A DNA stretch of 64,000 nt from Ignatzschineria sp. F8392 (GCF_002252045.1 NZ_NEFF01000002.1:248001-312000); one strand, 5' to 3'. Positions 31,461 through 41,187 are shown, counted from the stretch's first letter. Notes: a model not told the origin generated them from the letters alone. Translations and numbers: made by a program.

Positions 31461-31927
31461 TTCGCTAACTCCTGCCAACGGGATAAGATCTCTTGATCAC
31501 TCTTTTTTGCCTCAACCCAATAAGATCGACCATCGACAAGATACTCTTTCTTCCAAAATGGTGCTTCTGTTTTTAGATAATCCATAATGAATTCTGCCGC
31601 TAAAAATGCATCGAGGCGATGTTTTGCCGTAACTATTAGAAGAACAATCGGATCATCAGAGAGAAGCTCCCCCACTCGATGAACAACACGGCATCCGGCT
31701 ATATTCCAGTGACTCTGAGCGATCTCAATAATACGGATAATCTCTCTCTCTGTTACTTCCGGAAAATGCTCTAGTTCCATCTTCGCTAAGGGAGTCGCTT
31801 GATCAAACTCTCGCACCATACCCTGAAAAAGCACCAATGCGCCGGCATCTCCTGATGCTGCGATCAAGGCAGCACTCTCTCTCTCTAAATCAAAGGCTTC
31901 ACGTTGAACAGTGACTGAAATAGTCAT
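31442..31927 (-). CDS. moaE: Molybdopterin synthase catalytic subunit
   Basis: MoaE forms molybdopterin from cyclic pyranopterin monophosphate, with sulfur delivered by MoaD. The 161-residue product has GALVLFQGMVR, LEHFPEVTEREI, HRVGEL, and FIMDYLKTEAPFWKKEY with the catalytic lysines. AGGAGG precedes its ATG. It follows moaD by 2 bp and overlaps mobA. Confidence 0.94.
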   Translation of the reverse strand: MTISVTVQREAFDLERESAALIAASGDAGALVLFQGMVREFDQATPLAKMELEHFPEVTEREIIRIIEIAQSHWNIAGCRVVHRVGELLSDDPIVLLIVTAKHRLDAFLAAEFIMDYLKTEAPFWKKEYLVDGRSYWVEAKKSDQEILSRWQELAKWRKKS

Positions 31928-31929
31928 TA

Positions 31930-32178
31930 TTAACCTCCTGTTACCGGGGGTAAAAGCGCAATACGATCACCCGAACTGATCTCTGTAGGCGCAAAAGTCA
32001 TCTCCTCATTGACAACCACTCGAAAGATATTCTCCGGCGCTAACGCTTTTGCCCAAAGATCCCCACGTTCGCGCAACTGCGTCAATAGTGCTTCAGTATC
32101 GCCGCCGGTCCAAGTGATCTGCTCTTCAGTCAGCTGTAAAAGATCTTTTAAATTCCCAAAGTAAGTTACTGTAATCAT
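31930..32178 (-). CDS. moaD: Molybdopterin synthase sulfur carrier subunit
   Basis: MoaD is a ubiquitin-like sulfur carrier whose C-terminal Gly-Gly becomes a thiocarboxylate. The 82-residue product ends LLPPVTGG as required. It heads the moaD-moaE-mobA-moeA group. MoaA, MoaC and MoeB are not in this window. The 206-bp space upstream holds a 12-bp imperfect repeat with a core like ttgtaatttgat (about 32205-32260). Confidence 0.94.
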   Translation of the reverse strand: MITVTYFGNLKDLLQLTEEQITWTGGDTEALLTQLRERGDLWAKALAPENIFRVVVNEEMTFAPTEISSGDRIALLPPVTGG

Positions 32179-32384
32179 GACCTATCCCTTATTCTAATTA
32201 TCTAGTAATTTGTAATGTGACTTGTAATTTGATTTGCAATATGATTTGTGATTTATTAATAATCATTAACAGCTATTAATAGCTTATAAATGATCCTTAT
32301 AAAGGAGCTATTAATCTATCAAAAATTCTCAATAAGCTTTCAAATCAATCCCTTTCAAAATCACCCCTAATTGAGCAAACGATC

Positions 32385-33263
32385 CTAAGCCTTCCGATGA
32401 CGTCGCCCCCCTTTACGCCTTAAAATACCCCCCTCAATTCCAAACAGCAAGGAGATCAGGTAGAAGAAGGCTAGAACAATAATAATCATCGGCCCCGAAG
32501 CAATATCATAGTGAACTGAAGCAACTAACCCTAAATATGCACCGATAGCCCCTAGCGAGATAGCTATCAGAAGCACCACCTCCATACGATTACTCCATAA
32601 ACGCGCAGAGATAGCAGGAATCATCATCATGCCAACCGTCATCAATGTTCCTAAGACCTGAAATGAAGCGACAAGATTGAGGACAACCAAAAAGAGAAAA
32701 AGCGCATAGTAGAAGAGTCCACCGGCACTCTTTAACTTCAGATAGAGAGGGTCAATAATATAGAGCAGAAGCGCCCGATAGATAATAGAGAGTAGAAGTA
32801 ACGTCGTCAAAAGCACGCCCCATACAAGATAGAGCGATGATGCATCTACCGCTAAGACAGAACCAAAAAGAATGTGCATCAAATCAGCTTGTGAGCCAAT
32901 CTCCATAATGAGAACAACACCGATTGCTAACGATAACAGGTAGAGCGCAGCGAAGCTCGCATCCTCTTTTAAATTAGTATAGCTAGAGATAATAGAGGCA
33001 ATAATTGCTATCAAGACTCCCGCTATAACACCGCCAATACTCATAGCATAGATATTAAATCCAAAAAAGAGAAAAGCGATTGCAATCCCCGGCAAAACAC
33101 CGTGACTGAGCGCATCTCCCACCAAGCTCATTCTATTGAGTAGGAGGAAGACGCCCACCAGACCTGATGAGACGGAGATCATCAATGATGCTGCAAGCGC
33201 TCTTCGAAGAAATGGAAGATCAACAAAGGGGTCGATAAAAATGAGATTCAATAGATCGATCAT
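32385..33263 (-). CDS. Metal ABC transporter permease (ZnuB/MntB type)
   Basis: This 292-residue inner-membrane protein has eight to nine hydrophobic segments. It carries features of the zinc/manganese/iron chelate ABC-3 permease family: LMISVSSGLVGVFLLLNRMSLVGDALSHGVLPG near the start and LGTLMTVGMMMIPAISA later. The metal is not decidable from sequence. It follows its ATPase gene by 3 bp. No substrate-binding protein gene adjoins it, which is unusual for this class. Confidence 0.88.
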   Translation of the reverse strand: MIDLLNLIFIDPFVDLPFLRRALAASLMISVSSGLVGVFLLLNRMSLVGDALSHGVLPGIAIAFLFFGFNIYAMSIGGVIAGVLIAIIASIISSYTNLKEDASFAALYLLSLAIGVVLIMEIGSQADLMHILFGSVLAVDASSLYLVWGVLLTTLLLLSIIYRALLLYIIDPLYLKLKSAGGLFYYALFLFLVVLNLVASFQVLGTLMTVGMMMIPAISARLWSNRMEVVLLIAISLGAIGAYLGLVASVHYDIASGPMIIIVLAFFYLISLLFGIEGGILRRKGGRRHRKA

Positions 33264-33266
33264 TAG

Positions 33267-33989
33267 TTATGCCTCACACCAAGAGTCACTCTCCCATCCG
33301 AGAGAGACCGATTCCGCTTTAAGAAGATTCTCTTCCGTTAAAACCTCTCGGCTAGCACCAAAAGCGATCTTCTCCCGCGCCAAAAGAAGCGTATTACTAA
33401 AGTATTGTCGCGCCAAATGAAGATCATGAAGAACGGCAATTACGGTCTTTCCCTCAGCTTCCCAGCGCTGTATAAGATAACAAAGCTCCTGCGTAGTTCT
33501 CGCATCCATCGCATTGAATGGCTCATCTAGAAGAATTAGATCTGCACCTTCAACAACAATCCGCGCAAAGAGCGCTTTCTGAAACTGCCCGCCGGAGAGA
33601 GAATCGATACTACGCTCACCAAAATTCTCAAGCCCAACAAACTCAAGTGCAGCAAAGACACGTTGGTGAATATCAGAAGAGAGCCGTCGAAAGAGCCCAA
33701 CCTGGTTGAGCGCTCCGGCACTGACTAATTCAAAGAGCGTTAAAGGGAGATCACGACGAATATGGGAGATCTGAGATAGATAACTGACTCGCAATGTTTC
33801 ACTGCGGGTAATCACCCCTTCCGAATAGGGCACGAGCCCCATAATTGCCTTCAGTAAAGTACTCTTTCCTGCACCATTAGGTCCCACAATAGCGCAACTC
33901 TGCCCTAACGGAAATTGAGCTGTTAAGTGATGAACAACAGGATGCGCCTTATAACTCACCGTTAAGTTGGAAATCTCTAATGCTCTCAT
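33267..33989 (-). CDS. Metal ABC transporter ATPase (ZnuC/MntA type)
   Basis: This 240-residue ABC ATPase has the Walker A GPNGAGKSTLL, the signature LSGGQFQKALFARI, Walker B LILLDEPFNAMD and the switch histidine in AVLHDLHLA. It forms an importer with the permease immediately downstream. A metal-responsive operator (Zur or Mur) would be expected in front of it, but I could not pick one out. Confidence 0.9.
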   Translation of the reverse strand: MRALEISNLTVSYKAHPVVHHLTAQFPLGQSCAIVGPNGAGKSTLLKAIMGLVPYSEGVITRSETLRVSYLSQISHIRRDLPLTLFELVSAGALNQVGLFRRLSSDIHQRVFAALEFVGLENFGERSIDSLSGGQFQKALFARIVVEGADLILLDEPFNAMDARTTQELCYLIQRWEAEGKTVIAVLHDLHLARQYFSNTLLLAREKIAFGASREVLTEENLLKAESVSLGWESDSWCEA

Positions 33990-34292
33990 CTATATCCTTA
34001 AATTCTTTAAAGTCAGAATCGTGAGGTTGATCCACAAGCATAATTTTACTACGCCTACTACGCTCACTCTCATCAAAAAATGGATCAACCATCGATTATT
34101 CTGCAAGAGTCTATCATACCGCAAAATCGATTTTCCCACCTCTTCTCCCACAAATTTTCATCTATTTTCAAAAAAAGAATCTCTTTGTCTATCTCAATCT
34201 CGAATCTCCTTCTACTTCATGCGATAATAGATAGCGATACATAGATAGATATATGGTCGAAATTACCGCAGATAGAGAGATCCGTAATAAAT
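33990..34292. promoter_or_regulatory. Divergent intergenic region, metal transporter and pilZ
   Basis: This 303-bp space lies between the divergently read transporter and pilZ genes and must hold both promoters. I see no gene and no certain operator. Short frames across it have no ribosome-binding sites. Confidence 0.5.
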
Positions 34293-34628
34293 ATGAGTAA
34301 TCCTAAAAAAATTGAAGCTAAATTTGCGCATGCTAGCCAAGTTCCTCAATATTATCTTCCATTTTTAAAAAATGGAGGGTTCTTCTTTAATACCGACTAT
34401 CCATTTAAACTCGATGATCTTATTATCTTAGAGATCACCCTTCCCGATGGCGATCCGACACCTATCAAAACAGAAGGTCGAGTAGCTTTTGTCACCCCAA
34501 AAAGCGCTAAATCTATTCACCATATTACAGATCATCAAGGAATTGGCGTTGCGATTGAAAAAGAGCATAACTTACTCCAAACAAGAATCAATGCACTATT
34601 GAGAATGCATGCAGCGACGACACGTTAA
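34293..34628 (+). CDS. pilZ: PilZ-domain protein (type IV pilus type)
   Basis: This 111-residue protein matches the short PilZ-only family needed for type IV pilus assembly in Pseudomonas and Xanthomonas. It has KNGGFFFNTDYPFKLDDLIIL in PilZ-like form, a central GRVAFVTPKSA and GIGVAIEKE. The RxxxR c-di-GMP motif of true receptors is absent, as is usual for this subgroup. It is followed by tatD. The pilZ-tatD pairing is common in gammaproteobacteria. Confidence 0.88.
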   Translation: MSNPKKIEAKFAHASQVPQYYLPFLKNGGFFFNTDYPFKLDDLIILEITLPDGDPTPIKTEGRVAFVTPKSAKSIHHITDHQGIGVAIEKEHNLLQTRINALLRMHAATTR

Positions 34629-34743
34629 TCTCTCTATCTCAAACTTGAGCTTGCTACATAAACTCAATACCCTTATCGATTTCAGTACCATCATCAACTA
34701 ATCATTAGATTAATAGAATCAATAAAATCAATAGAAGATAATC

Positions 34744-35544
34744 ATGTTAAATATCGCAGATACGACCCACTTTATCGATTCACACTGTCATCTCGACATG
34801 GTGGAGCTCTCCGCTTATGATAATGACTTTCAAAAGCTTATTACCGCTATTAAAGAGAATCATGTCACCCAGATGCTCTGTGTTAGCGTTGATCTTGAAC
34901 GCTGGGATGCTATGGCGCAATTAGTTGCCCCTTATGAGGAGATTTTCCTTTCGGTAGGGATTCATCCTGGTGCTGTACCGGCAAAAATTATCGCCTCCAT
35001 GGAGAACTTCAGACTGATGTTGGAAAATCCCAAGGTGATTGCCATCGGTGAAACTGGGCTCGATTACCACTACTCCGTTGAGCATAAGCTAGAGCAACAA
35101 GCCTCCTTCATTACTCAAATCGATATTGCGAAAGAGACTCAAAAACCACTTATTATACATACGCGCGATGCACGCCAAGATACTATCAATATCTTAACCC
35201 ATGAAGAGGCTCGTGATGCCGGCGGTATCTTTCACTGCTTTACAGAAGATTGGGAGATGGCTAAAAAAGGTTTAGATCTTGGATTCTATCTCTCATTTAG
35301 TGGCATTATCACCTTTAGAAATGCAGAAGAGCTACGGGAAGTGGTGGCAAAAGCACCGCTTGATCGCATACTCATTGAGACTGACTCCCCCTATCTCACC
35401 CCCGTCCCCTATCGCGGAAAGGCAAACCATCCTGGACTTGTTCCCTTTGTAGCGAAAACGATCGCAGAGGTAAAGGGTATCTCCATCGATGAGGTCGCAC
35501 AAATCACAACGCAAAACTTTCGCACGCTCTTCTCTCAACATTAA
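34744..35544 (+). CDS. tatD: TatD-family metal-dependent hydrolase
   Basis: TatD proteins are TIM-barrel DNases or hydrolases with two metal ions. The 266-residue product has FIDSHCHLDM near the N-terminus, VGIHPG, IGETGLDYHY, IHTRDA, FHCFTEDWEMA and the late ETDSPYLTP. All metal ligands are present. The short spacing to hldE (40 bp to its preferred start) suggests cotranscription. Confidence 0.92.
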   Translation: MLNIADTTHFIDSHCHLDMVELSAYDNDFQKLITAIKENHVTQMLCVSVDLERWDAMAQLVAPYEEIFLSVGIHPGAVPAKIIASMENFRLMLENPKVIAIGETGLDYHYSVEHKLEQQASFITQIDIAKETQKPLIIHTRDARQDTINILTHEEARDAGGIFHCFTEDWEMAKKGLDLGFYLSFSGIITFRNAEELREVVAKAPLDRILIETDSPYLTPVPYRGKANHPGLVPFVAKTIAEVKGISIDEVAQITTQNFRTLFSQH

Positions 35545-35583
35545 TGATCAATACTTTTGTACCACCTGTTACTTGAGGCCAAC

Positions 35584-37005
35584 ATGAAAAACTCCATTGG
35601 TAAAATTGCTGTTTTTGGCGACATTATGATTGACAGCTATTGGATCGGCTCTACAAATCGAATATCACCAGAGTCTCCCGTTCCTGTCGTCAATATCAAC
35701 CATACTGAAAACCGTTTAGGCGGCGCGGCCAACGTGGCCCTTAATATCAGTAAAATGGAGTGCCCTGTAACCCTATCAGGATTAGTCGGTGTCGATGGTA
35801 ATGCAAAGGAACTTCAAGAGCTCTGTCACCAACACCACATCACAACTCAATTTGTAGCGGAAGCAAGCTTCCCAACAATTAAGAAGCTTCGTATTATCAG
35901 TCGTCAACAACATATTGTTCGCTGCGACTTTGAAGAGGCACCAGATCTTACACCGGCACTTACCGCCAAAATTACCCAATCGCTCAAAACAACGATTGAT
36001 GAAAATGATCTCATCGTCCTATCTGATTACAACAAAGGGTTTCTCTCGGATCCTCAAGCGCTTATCCAGCACGCACGAGCCCAGGGAAAATTTGTGATTA
36101 TCGATCCCAAAGGAGACGACTTCTCCAAATATCGAGGCGCTTCTCTCTTAACCCCTAATACTAGCGAATTTGAGATCGTTGCTGGCAAGTGTCGTGATGA
36201 AGCTGAGCTCTTTGCTAAGGCGGAAAAACTTCGCATTGAGCTCGATCTTGAAGCGCTATTGATCACCCGTAGCGAAAAGGGGATGACCCTCTTTGAACGT
36301 GACAAAGAGCCGGTAACATTCTCAGCAAAAGCGCAAGATGTCTTTGATGTTACAGGTGCCGGCGATACTGTTATTGCAATGATCGCAACTCAACTAGCAA
36401 AAGGAACCCCCCTCCCCCAAGCTTGTAAAATAGCCAATATTGCCGCATCTATTGTGGTTGGAAAGATGGGCGCCTCCTATGTTACTCAAGAGGAGCTCGA
36501 CTATGAGCTTGGTCAATCAGATCGTCCACACAACCTCGTTCTATCAAAAGAAGCGCTACTTCATGAAGTCAAACGCGCTAAGATGAATAATGAGACCATC
36601 GTGATGACCAATGGCTGCTTCGATCTTCTTCATCGTGGGCATGTTAAGTATCTTGAAGAAGCGAGTAAGCTAGGACATCATCTTATTGTTGCCCTCAATT
36701 CCGATGCATCTGTTAAGCGCTTAAAAGGAGATCTTCGCCCCATTATGGATGAAAAGAGCCGAGCAACAGTACTCGCCTCCCTCTCTTCTGTCGCCTGGGT
36801 AACGCTCTTTGATGAGGATACTCCTGAGGCGCTGATTCGTGAGGTACTCCCTGATGTTCTCGTAAAGGGGAGTGACTATCGTGTAGAAGAGATCGCCGGC
36901 GCTGACGCTGTCATTAATAATGGTGGTCGCGTCGAGCTGATCGATTTTATCGATGGGTACTCAACAAGCAGTGCCATTGAAAAGATTATCGCCTCTCAAC
37001 AATAG
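35584..37005 (+). CDS. hldE: Bifunctional heptose 7-phosphate kinase / heptose 1-phosphate adenyltransferase
   Basis: HldE carries out two steps in making ADP-heptose for the lipopolysaccharide inner core. The N-terminal ribokinase-like domain (about 1-315) has GDIMIDSYW, GGAANVALNI, IDPKGDDFSKYRGA and DVTGAGDTVIAMIA. The C-terminal nucleotidyltransferase domain has TNGCFDLLHRGHVKYLEEA and LKGDLRPIM. I chose the ATG at 35584 (MKNSIGKIAVFGD) because GAGG lies just upstream; the longer frame starts at 35557. Confidence 0.95.
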   Translation: MKNSIGKIAVFGDIMIDSYWIGSTNRISPESPVPVVNINHTENRLGGAANVALNISKMECPVTLSGLVGVDGNAKELQELCHQHHITTQFVAEASFPTIKKLRIISRQQHIVRCDFEEAPDLTPALTAKITQSLKTTIDENDLIVLSDYNKGFLSDPQALIQHARAQGKFVIIDPKGDDFSKYRGASLLTPNTSEFEIVAGKCRDEAELFAKAEKLRIELDLEALLITRSEKGMTLFERDKEPVTFSAKAQDVFDVTGAGDTVIAMIATQLAKGTPLPQACKIANIAASIVVGKMGASYVTQEELDYELGQSDRPHNLVLSKEALLHEVKRAKMNNETIVMTNGCFDLLHRGHVKYLEEASKLGHHLIVALNSDASVKRLKGDLRPIMDEKSRATVLASLSSVAWVTLFDEDTPEALIREVLPDVLVKGSDYRVEEIAGADAVINNGGRVELIDFIDGYSTSSAIEKIIASQQ

Positions 37006-37132
37006 GCGCAACAATCGCCGCCACAATCATTGTTGAGTTAGTTTTGATATTTATTTTGATATTTATACCAACTGTTTAACATTTTTTAATAATTTTCAGT
37101 AACTTTTAGTATTTAACAAGCGATCCCAAAAC

Positions 37133-37187
37133 ACTTAAATGTAATTTTTGTGATAATTTTGTGGCATAATTAATACTTAAATGTAAT
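37133..37187 (+). promoter_or_regulatory. recA promoter with flanking 13-bp direct repeats
   Basis: TTGTGA (37148-37153) and TAATAC (37171-37176) are separated by 17 bp and could serve as -35 and -10. The 13-base sequence acttaaatgtaat occurs twice in the same orientation, at 37133-37145 just upstream of the -35 and at 37175-37187 over the -10/start region. I see no enterobacterial LexA box (CTGT-N8-ACAG) here. Confidence 0.5.
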
Positions 37188-37221
37188 ATTATAGCCCTCC
37201 CGTAGATAAGGACTTTATAAA

Positions 37222-38277
37222 ATGGATGAGAACAAACGCAAAGCCCTCCAAGCTGCCTTAGGGCAGATTGACCGTCAATTTGGGAAAGGCTCAGTTATGC
37301 GCCTCGGAGATCAGCAGACTCCTACCAATATTATCCCTGTCTCTACCGGTTCAATCGGTCTAGATATTGCATTAGGCATTGGAGGCTTACCACGAGGCCG
37401 TATCGTTGAGATTTATGGTCCAGAGTCATCTGGTAAAACAACACTTACACTACATGTTATCGCTGAAGCGCAAAAAGCTGGTGGAACCGCTGCATTTATC
37501 GATGCTGAACATGCACTCGATCCCACATATGCCGCAAAACTGGGAGTCGATGTTGAGAATCTCTATATCTCTCAACCAGACAATGGAGAGCAAGCGCTCG
37601 AAATTACCGATACATTAGTACGCTCTGGCGCAATCGATATCGTTGTTGTTGACTCCGTTGCAGCCCTCACCCCTAAAGCAGAGATTGAGGGGGAGATGGG
37701 AGATTCTCATATGGGGCTTCAGGCACGTTTAATGAGCCAAGCATTGAGAAAACTCACTGCCAATATTCAAAAATCAAATACACTTGTTATCTTCATCAAC
37801 CAAATTCGCATGAAGATCGGCGTGATGTTTGGTAACCCCGAAACAACAACGGGTGGAAATGCGCTTAAATTCTACTCTTCAGTCCGTCTCGATATTCGCA
37901 GAACAGGTGCTGTGAAGAAAGGCGATGAGGTCATTGGTGCAGATACGCGTGTTCGTGTTGTTAAAAATAAGGTCTCCCCACCTTTTAGAGAGGCGAAATT
38001 TGAGATCATGTATGGCGCCGGCATTGATACACTAGGCGAAGTGATTGATCTTGGGGTTGATGCCGGAATTGTCGATAAAGCGGGAGCCTGGTATAGCTAT
38101 GGTGACACCCGTCTTGGGCAGGGTAAAGAGAACTCAAAACAGTATCTTCGTGAAAATGAAGCAACTGCTAAAGAGATAGAGCAAAAAGTGCGTGAACACT
38201 TCCTTAATACTAGCGCACCCCTTGCCGGCTCACTCGATGACAAAGAGGAAGATCTCCTCTCAATCGATGAAGAGTAG
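37222..38277 (+). CDS. recA: Recombinase RecA
   Basis: RecA promotes strand exchange and activates the SOS response. The 351-residue product has the P-loop [50 protein letters not shown] and an acidic C-terminus. It is followed by a strong terminator and is probably monocistronic; recX does not follow. Confidence 0.98.
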   Translation: MDENKRKALQAALGQIDRQFGKGSVMRLGDQQTPTNIIPVSTGSIGLDIALGIGGLPRGRIVEIYGPESSGKTTLTLHVIAEAQKAGGTAAFIDAEHALDPTYAAKLGVDVENLYISQPDNGEQALEITDTLVRSGAIDIVVVDSVAALTPKAEIEGEMGDSHMGLQARLMSQALRKLTANIQKSNTLVIFINQIRMKIGVMFGNPETTTGGNALKFYSSVRLDIRRTGAVKKGDEVIGADTRVRVVKNKVSPPFREAKFEIMYGAGIDTLGEVIDLGVDAGIVDKAGAWYSYGDTRLGQGKENSKQYLRENEATAKEIEQKVREHFLNTSAPLAGSLDDKEEDLLSIDEE

Positions 38278-38322
38278 ATTTAAAATCTCTAATCATTCAT
38301 CTAATCAGTGAATTGATCAATG

Positions 38323-38358
38323 AAAATAGCTTCCTAAATGGAAGCTATTTTATTTTTT
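38323..38358 (+). terminator. Rho-independent terminator of recA
   Basis: A perfect 12-bp stem pairs aaaatagcttcc (38323-38334) with ggaagctatttt (38340-38351). A run of T follows (38353-38358). It lies 45 bp past recA. Confidence 0.92.
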
Positions 38359-38430
38359 AGCACAATTATGTCAATCTTATCGCTCTACAACCACATTTTT
38401 ATTCCATTTTATTACTTCTGGTTTTATTAT

Positions 38431-38468
38431 TTCTAACCGTATCTAACCGTATCTAACCGTATCTAACT
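38431..38468. repeat. 10-bp tandem repeat upstream of rluC
   Basis: The unit atctaaccgt, or a one- to three-base variant, occurs four times in a row. It lies between the recA terminator and the pseudouridine synthase gene. Confidence 0.8.
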
Positions 38469-38536
38469 ATACCTTATACCAACTTTATGGTTTTCAGTTT
38501 ATAGTTTTGATTATTGAACGATGTAAAAGGCCTTCT

Positions 38537-39481
38537 ATGTCAGACAATCACGCTTTTGAGTTTATCCCTGCCACAATGGTCACCATTACAGAGCACCAGG
38601 AGACACAACGCTTAGATAACTTTCTTCTTACCTACTTCAAACAACTCCCTAAAAGCAGAATCTATCAGATGATTCGCAAGGGAGAGGTACGTATTAATAA
38701 AGGGCGAGCAAAGCCAACAACTCGTTTAAAAGCAGGGGATCAATTGCGTCTACCCCCGGTGAAGATAGAAAAGAGCATAAAAATCACTATTCCGCCAGAA
38801 GCTTGGCAGCAAGTAACGCAGAGCATTCTCTTTGAAAACGAAGATCTTCTTATTATCGATAAACCGACAAAATTAGCGGTACATGCCGGCTCCCATATCC
38901 CTTATGGCATTATTGAGATTCTTAAAAATTATGGAGAAAGTGATTATTATGAGCTTGTTCAAAGATTAGATAGAGAGACTAGTGGTCTTTTAATGATTGC
39001 GAAAAATGGCAAAAGTTTAAGAGCTTTACAGGAGAGTGATATTCTTCGCGAATACCATCTTTTAGTGGAAGGTCGCTGGTCTGATCAGCATCCCGAAACG
39101 CTCACTGTAACAGCTCCCTTAGATACAGAAAATCGCCAACAAGGAGAGCGACACGTCATTGTCTCTCCCGATGGAAAAGTGGCAGTTACCCATTTTAAGC
39201 TCCTCCATGAAGGAGATAAAATCTCTCTTTTAAAAGCACGACTTGAGACAGGTAGAACGCATCAGATTCGCGTCCATAGCGCACACCTCGGCACTCCTCT
39301 GTTAGGCGATAATCGCTACAACTCAGACTCAAAATTAAAGGAGAAATCTCCCCGCTTAGCCCTCCATTGTCAACATCTCCAGTTCACACTAAGTGGAAAG
39401 AGATACCAATTTGAAAGCCCAATTCCTCAAGATCTTAAAGCAATTTTCAAGAAGATAGAGAAGAGAGATATCGGTCTATAA
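38537..39481 (+). CDS. rluC: Ribosomal large subunit pseudouridine synthase C
   Basis: This RluA-family enzyme converts specific uridines of 23S rRNA (positions 955, 2504 and 2580 in E. coli) to pseudouridine. The start at 38537 (MSDNHAFEF) has AAAAGG upstream and gives 314 residues. An S4 RNA-binding domain comes first (RLDNFLLTYFKQLPKSRIYQ in usual form). The catalytic domain has ELVQRLDRETSGLLM with the catalytic Asp, and TGRTHQIRVH. RluC rather than RluD is chosen from the S4 arrangement and is fairly but not fully sure. Confidence 0.87.
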   Translation: MSDNHAFEFIPATMVTITEHQETQRLDNFLLTYFKQLPKSRIYQMIRKGEVRINKGRAKPTTRLKAGDQLRLPPVKIEKSIKITIPPEAWQQVTQSILFENEDLLIIDKPTKLAVHAGSHIPYGIIEILKNYGESDYYELVQRLDRETSGLLMIAKNGKSLRALQESDILREYHLLVEGRWSDQHPETLTVTAPLDTENRQQGERHVIVSPDGKVAVTHFKLLHEGDKISLLKARLETGRTHQIRVHSAHLGTPLLGDNRYNSDSKLKEKSPRLALHCQHLQFTLSGKRYQFESPIPQDLKAIFKKIEKRDIGL

Positions 39482-39585
39482 AGCGATAAAGGGAAGATAA
39501 ACGGCGAAATTTAGACAAAGATCAGGTAAAATGACGCTGTTTATGACCTTAATTCATTCTAAAAGAGAAGACGGCCCTATTCACA

Positions 39586-39978
39586 ATGGAACAGAAAATC
39601 GATACCTTTGAGCTCCCGATTCGGGTCTACTATGAAGATACAGATGCCGGCGGAATCGTCTATCACTCGACCTATCTTAACTTTATGGAGCGAGCACGAA
39701 CAGAATGGCTGATGGCTAAAGGAGTTAATCTCAATACCCATGCGGCAACTGCCAATGAGATGTTTGTTGTTCGCAAGCTTGAGATTGAATATCTACAGCC
39801 GGCCTACCTCTGTGACGATCTCATTGTAAGATCCTCCATTATTAAGCGCAGTAGAACACGAGCGCTATTTGAACAATTAATTGTGCGTAATGATGAGATT
39901 TTAACAAGAGGCGTTGTTGAAATTGTCGCACTTGACGTTGAGTCTCGACGCCCTAAAGCCCTTCCCAAATTCTTTTAA
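39586..39978 (+). CDS. ybgC: Tol-Pal-associated acyl-CoA thioesterase
   Basis: YbgC is a hotdog-fold thioesterase encoded at the head of tol-pal clusters. The 130-residue product has VYYEDTDAGGIVYHSTYLNF with the catalytic Asp, then FMERARTEWL. It lies 15 bp before tolQ and belongs to the same transcript. Confidence 0.94.
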   Translation: MEQKIDTFELPIRVYYEDTDAGGIVYHSTYLNFMERARTEWLMAKGVNLNTHAATANEMFVVRKLEIEYLQPAYLCDDLIVRSSIIKRSRTRALFEQLIVRNDEILTRGVVEIVALDVESRRPKALPKFF

Positions 39979-39993
39979 TTCAGGAGTTGTACG

Positions 39994-40701
39994 ATGTCCT
40001 CTGATTTACAATTTTGGCATTTAATTGCCGGCGCAAGCTTCCCTGTGAAGATTATTATGTTGATTCTGGCAATCATGTTGATTATTGCCATCTTCTTAAT
40101 CTGGAAAAAATATATCTCTATAAAACTGTCAAAGCATCGTGTAAATCAATTTGAACGCGTCTTCTGGTCTGGGGCTGACATCAATCAATTGGCCTCTGAG
40201 GCGATCAAAAAAGGAAAGAATTGCCGCGATTTAGAGAAGGTTTTTCTCTCAGGATTTCAAGAGTTTTCACGCTTACGTGGCTATGCGAACTACTCGCCTG
40301 ACTTTATTGTTTCAAGTGTCAAGAATGCAATGTTCGCCGAAACACAAAGAGAAGAGACTATTATCCAAAAATTTCTCTCATGGCTTGCAACGATCGGTTC
40401 AGTGGCGCCCTATATCGGACTTTTAGGAACCGTTATCGGCGTTATGAACTCCTTTAGTGCATTAGGAACCGTAAAACAGGTCACACTTGCACAGGTCGCG
40501 CCGGGGATATCAGAGGCTCTCGTTGCTACCGCTATCGGTCTTCTAGCTGCGATACCTGCAGTAATGGCTTATAACAAATTCAGTAATGATATCAACAACC
40601 TTATGACTCGTTATGATAGCTTTATCGATGAGTTTGCCAATATCTTAGCGCGCCAATATGTGCAGATGTCACAGAAAGTAGCGCCGCAACACTATTCATA
40701 A
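39994..40701 (+). CDS. tolQ: Tol-Pal system proton channel protein TolQ
   Basis: TolQ forms with TolR an inner-membrane proton channel that energises TolA during envelope constriction. The 235-residue product has a first membrane segment near residues 18-36 and two more after residue 130, including the conserved VAPYIGLLGTVIGVMNSF and EALVATAIGLLAAIPAVMAYN. It resembles ExbB, but the neighbours identify TolQ. Confidence 0.94.
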   Translation: MSSDLQFWHLIAGASFPVKIIMLILAIMLIIAIFLIWKKYISIKLSKHRVNQFERVFWSGADINQLASEAIKKGKNCRDLEKVFLSGFQEFSRLRGYANYSPDFIVSSVKNAMFAETQREETIIQKFLSWLATIGSVAPYIGLLGTVIGVMNSFSALGTVKQVTLAQVAPGISEALVATAIGLLAAIPAVMAYNKFSNDINNLMTRYDSFIDEFANILARQYVQMSQKVAPQHYS

Positions 40702-40731
40702 TCTATCGAACTTACTTAGGGAAATATCGTT

Positions 40732-41157
40732 ATGAGACGACGTAAACGGATCAACAAACTCTCTTCAGACATGAATATTGTCCCCTATGTCGATGTTATG
40801 TTTGTTCTACTCACTATCTTTATGGTCACGGCAACAACTATCTCCGTCGGAATTGATGTTGATCCACCACAGATGGAGTCGAGCCAAGCAGTTGCTGTTG
40901 AAGGGGAGGAGATGATGGTGATCTCTGTCGACGCAACGGGATCATTCTTCTTCAATCTTGCGGATAATCCCAATATTGCCCTTCCAGAAGGGGAGATTGA
41001 GGTTTTAGCTCGCAATATTTTTGCAGAGAACAATAATATACAGGCATTAGTTAAAGGGGATAAAAATGCCCCTTACGGTCGTATCATTGATGCTATGGGA
41101 TTGCTTCAAGGCGTCACCAATAAAAATGTCCAACTCATGACTGCCCCGACAGAGTAG
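40732..41157 (+). CDS. tolR: Tol-Pal system protein TolR
   Basis: TolR is the single-span partner of TolQ. The 141-residue product has the short N-terminus, the membrane segment with the proton-carrying aspartate in MNIVPYVDVMFVLLTIFMV, and a periplasmic ExbD-like domain ending near residue 140. It lies 30 bp after tolQ. Confidence 0.94.
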   Translation: MRRRKRINKLSSDMNIVPYVDVMFVLLTIFMVTATTISVGIDVDPPQMESSQAVAVEGEEMMVISVDATGSFFFNLADNPNIALPEGEIEVLARNIFAENNNIQALVKGDKNAPYGRIIDAMGLLQGVTNKNVQLMTAPTE

Positions 41158-41187
41158 GCGATTGTGCTTAGAAAGGAGTAGATCATT

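Noticed and set aside
37006-37221. Classical LexA box before recA
   Set aside because: CTGT occurs near 37070 but has no ACAG at the right distance.
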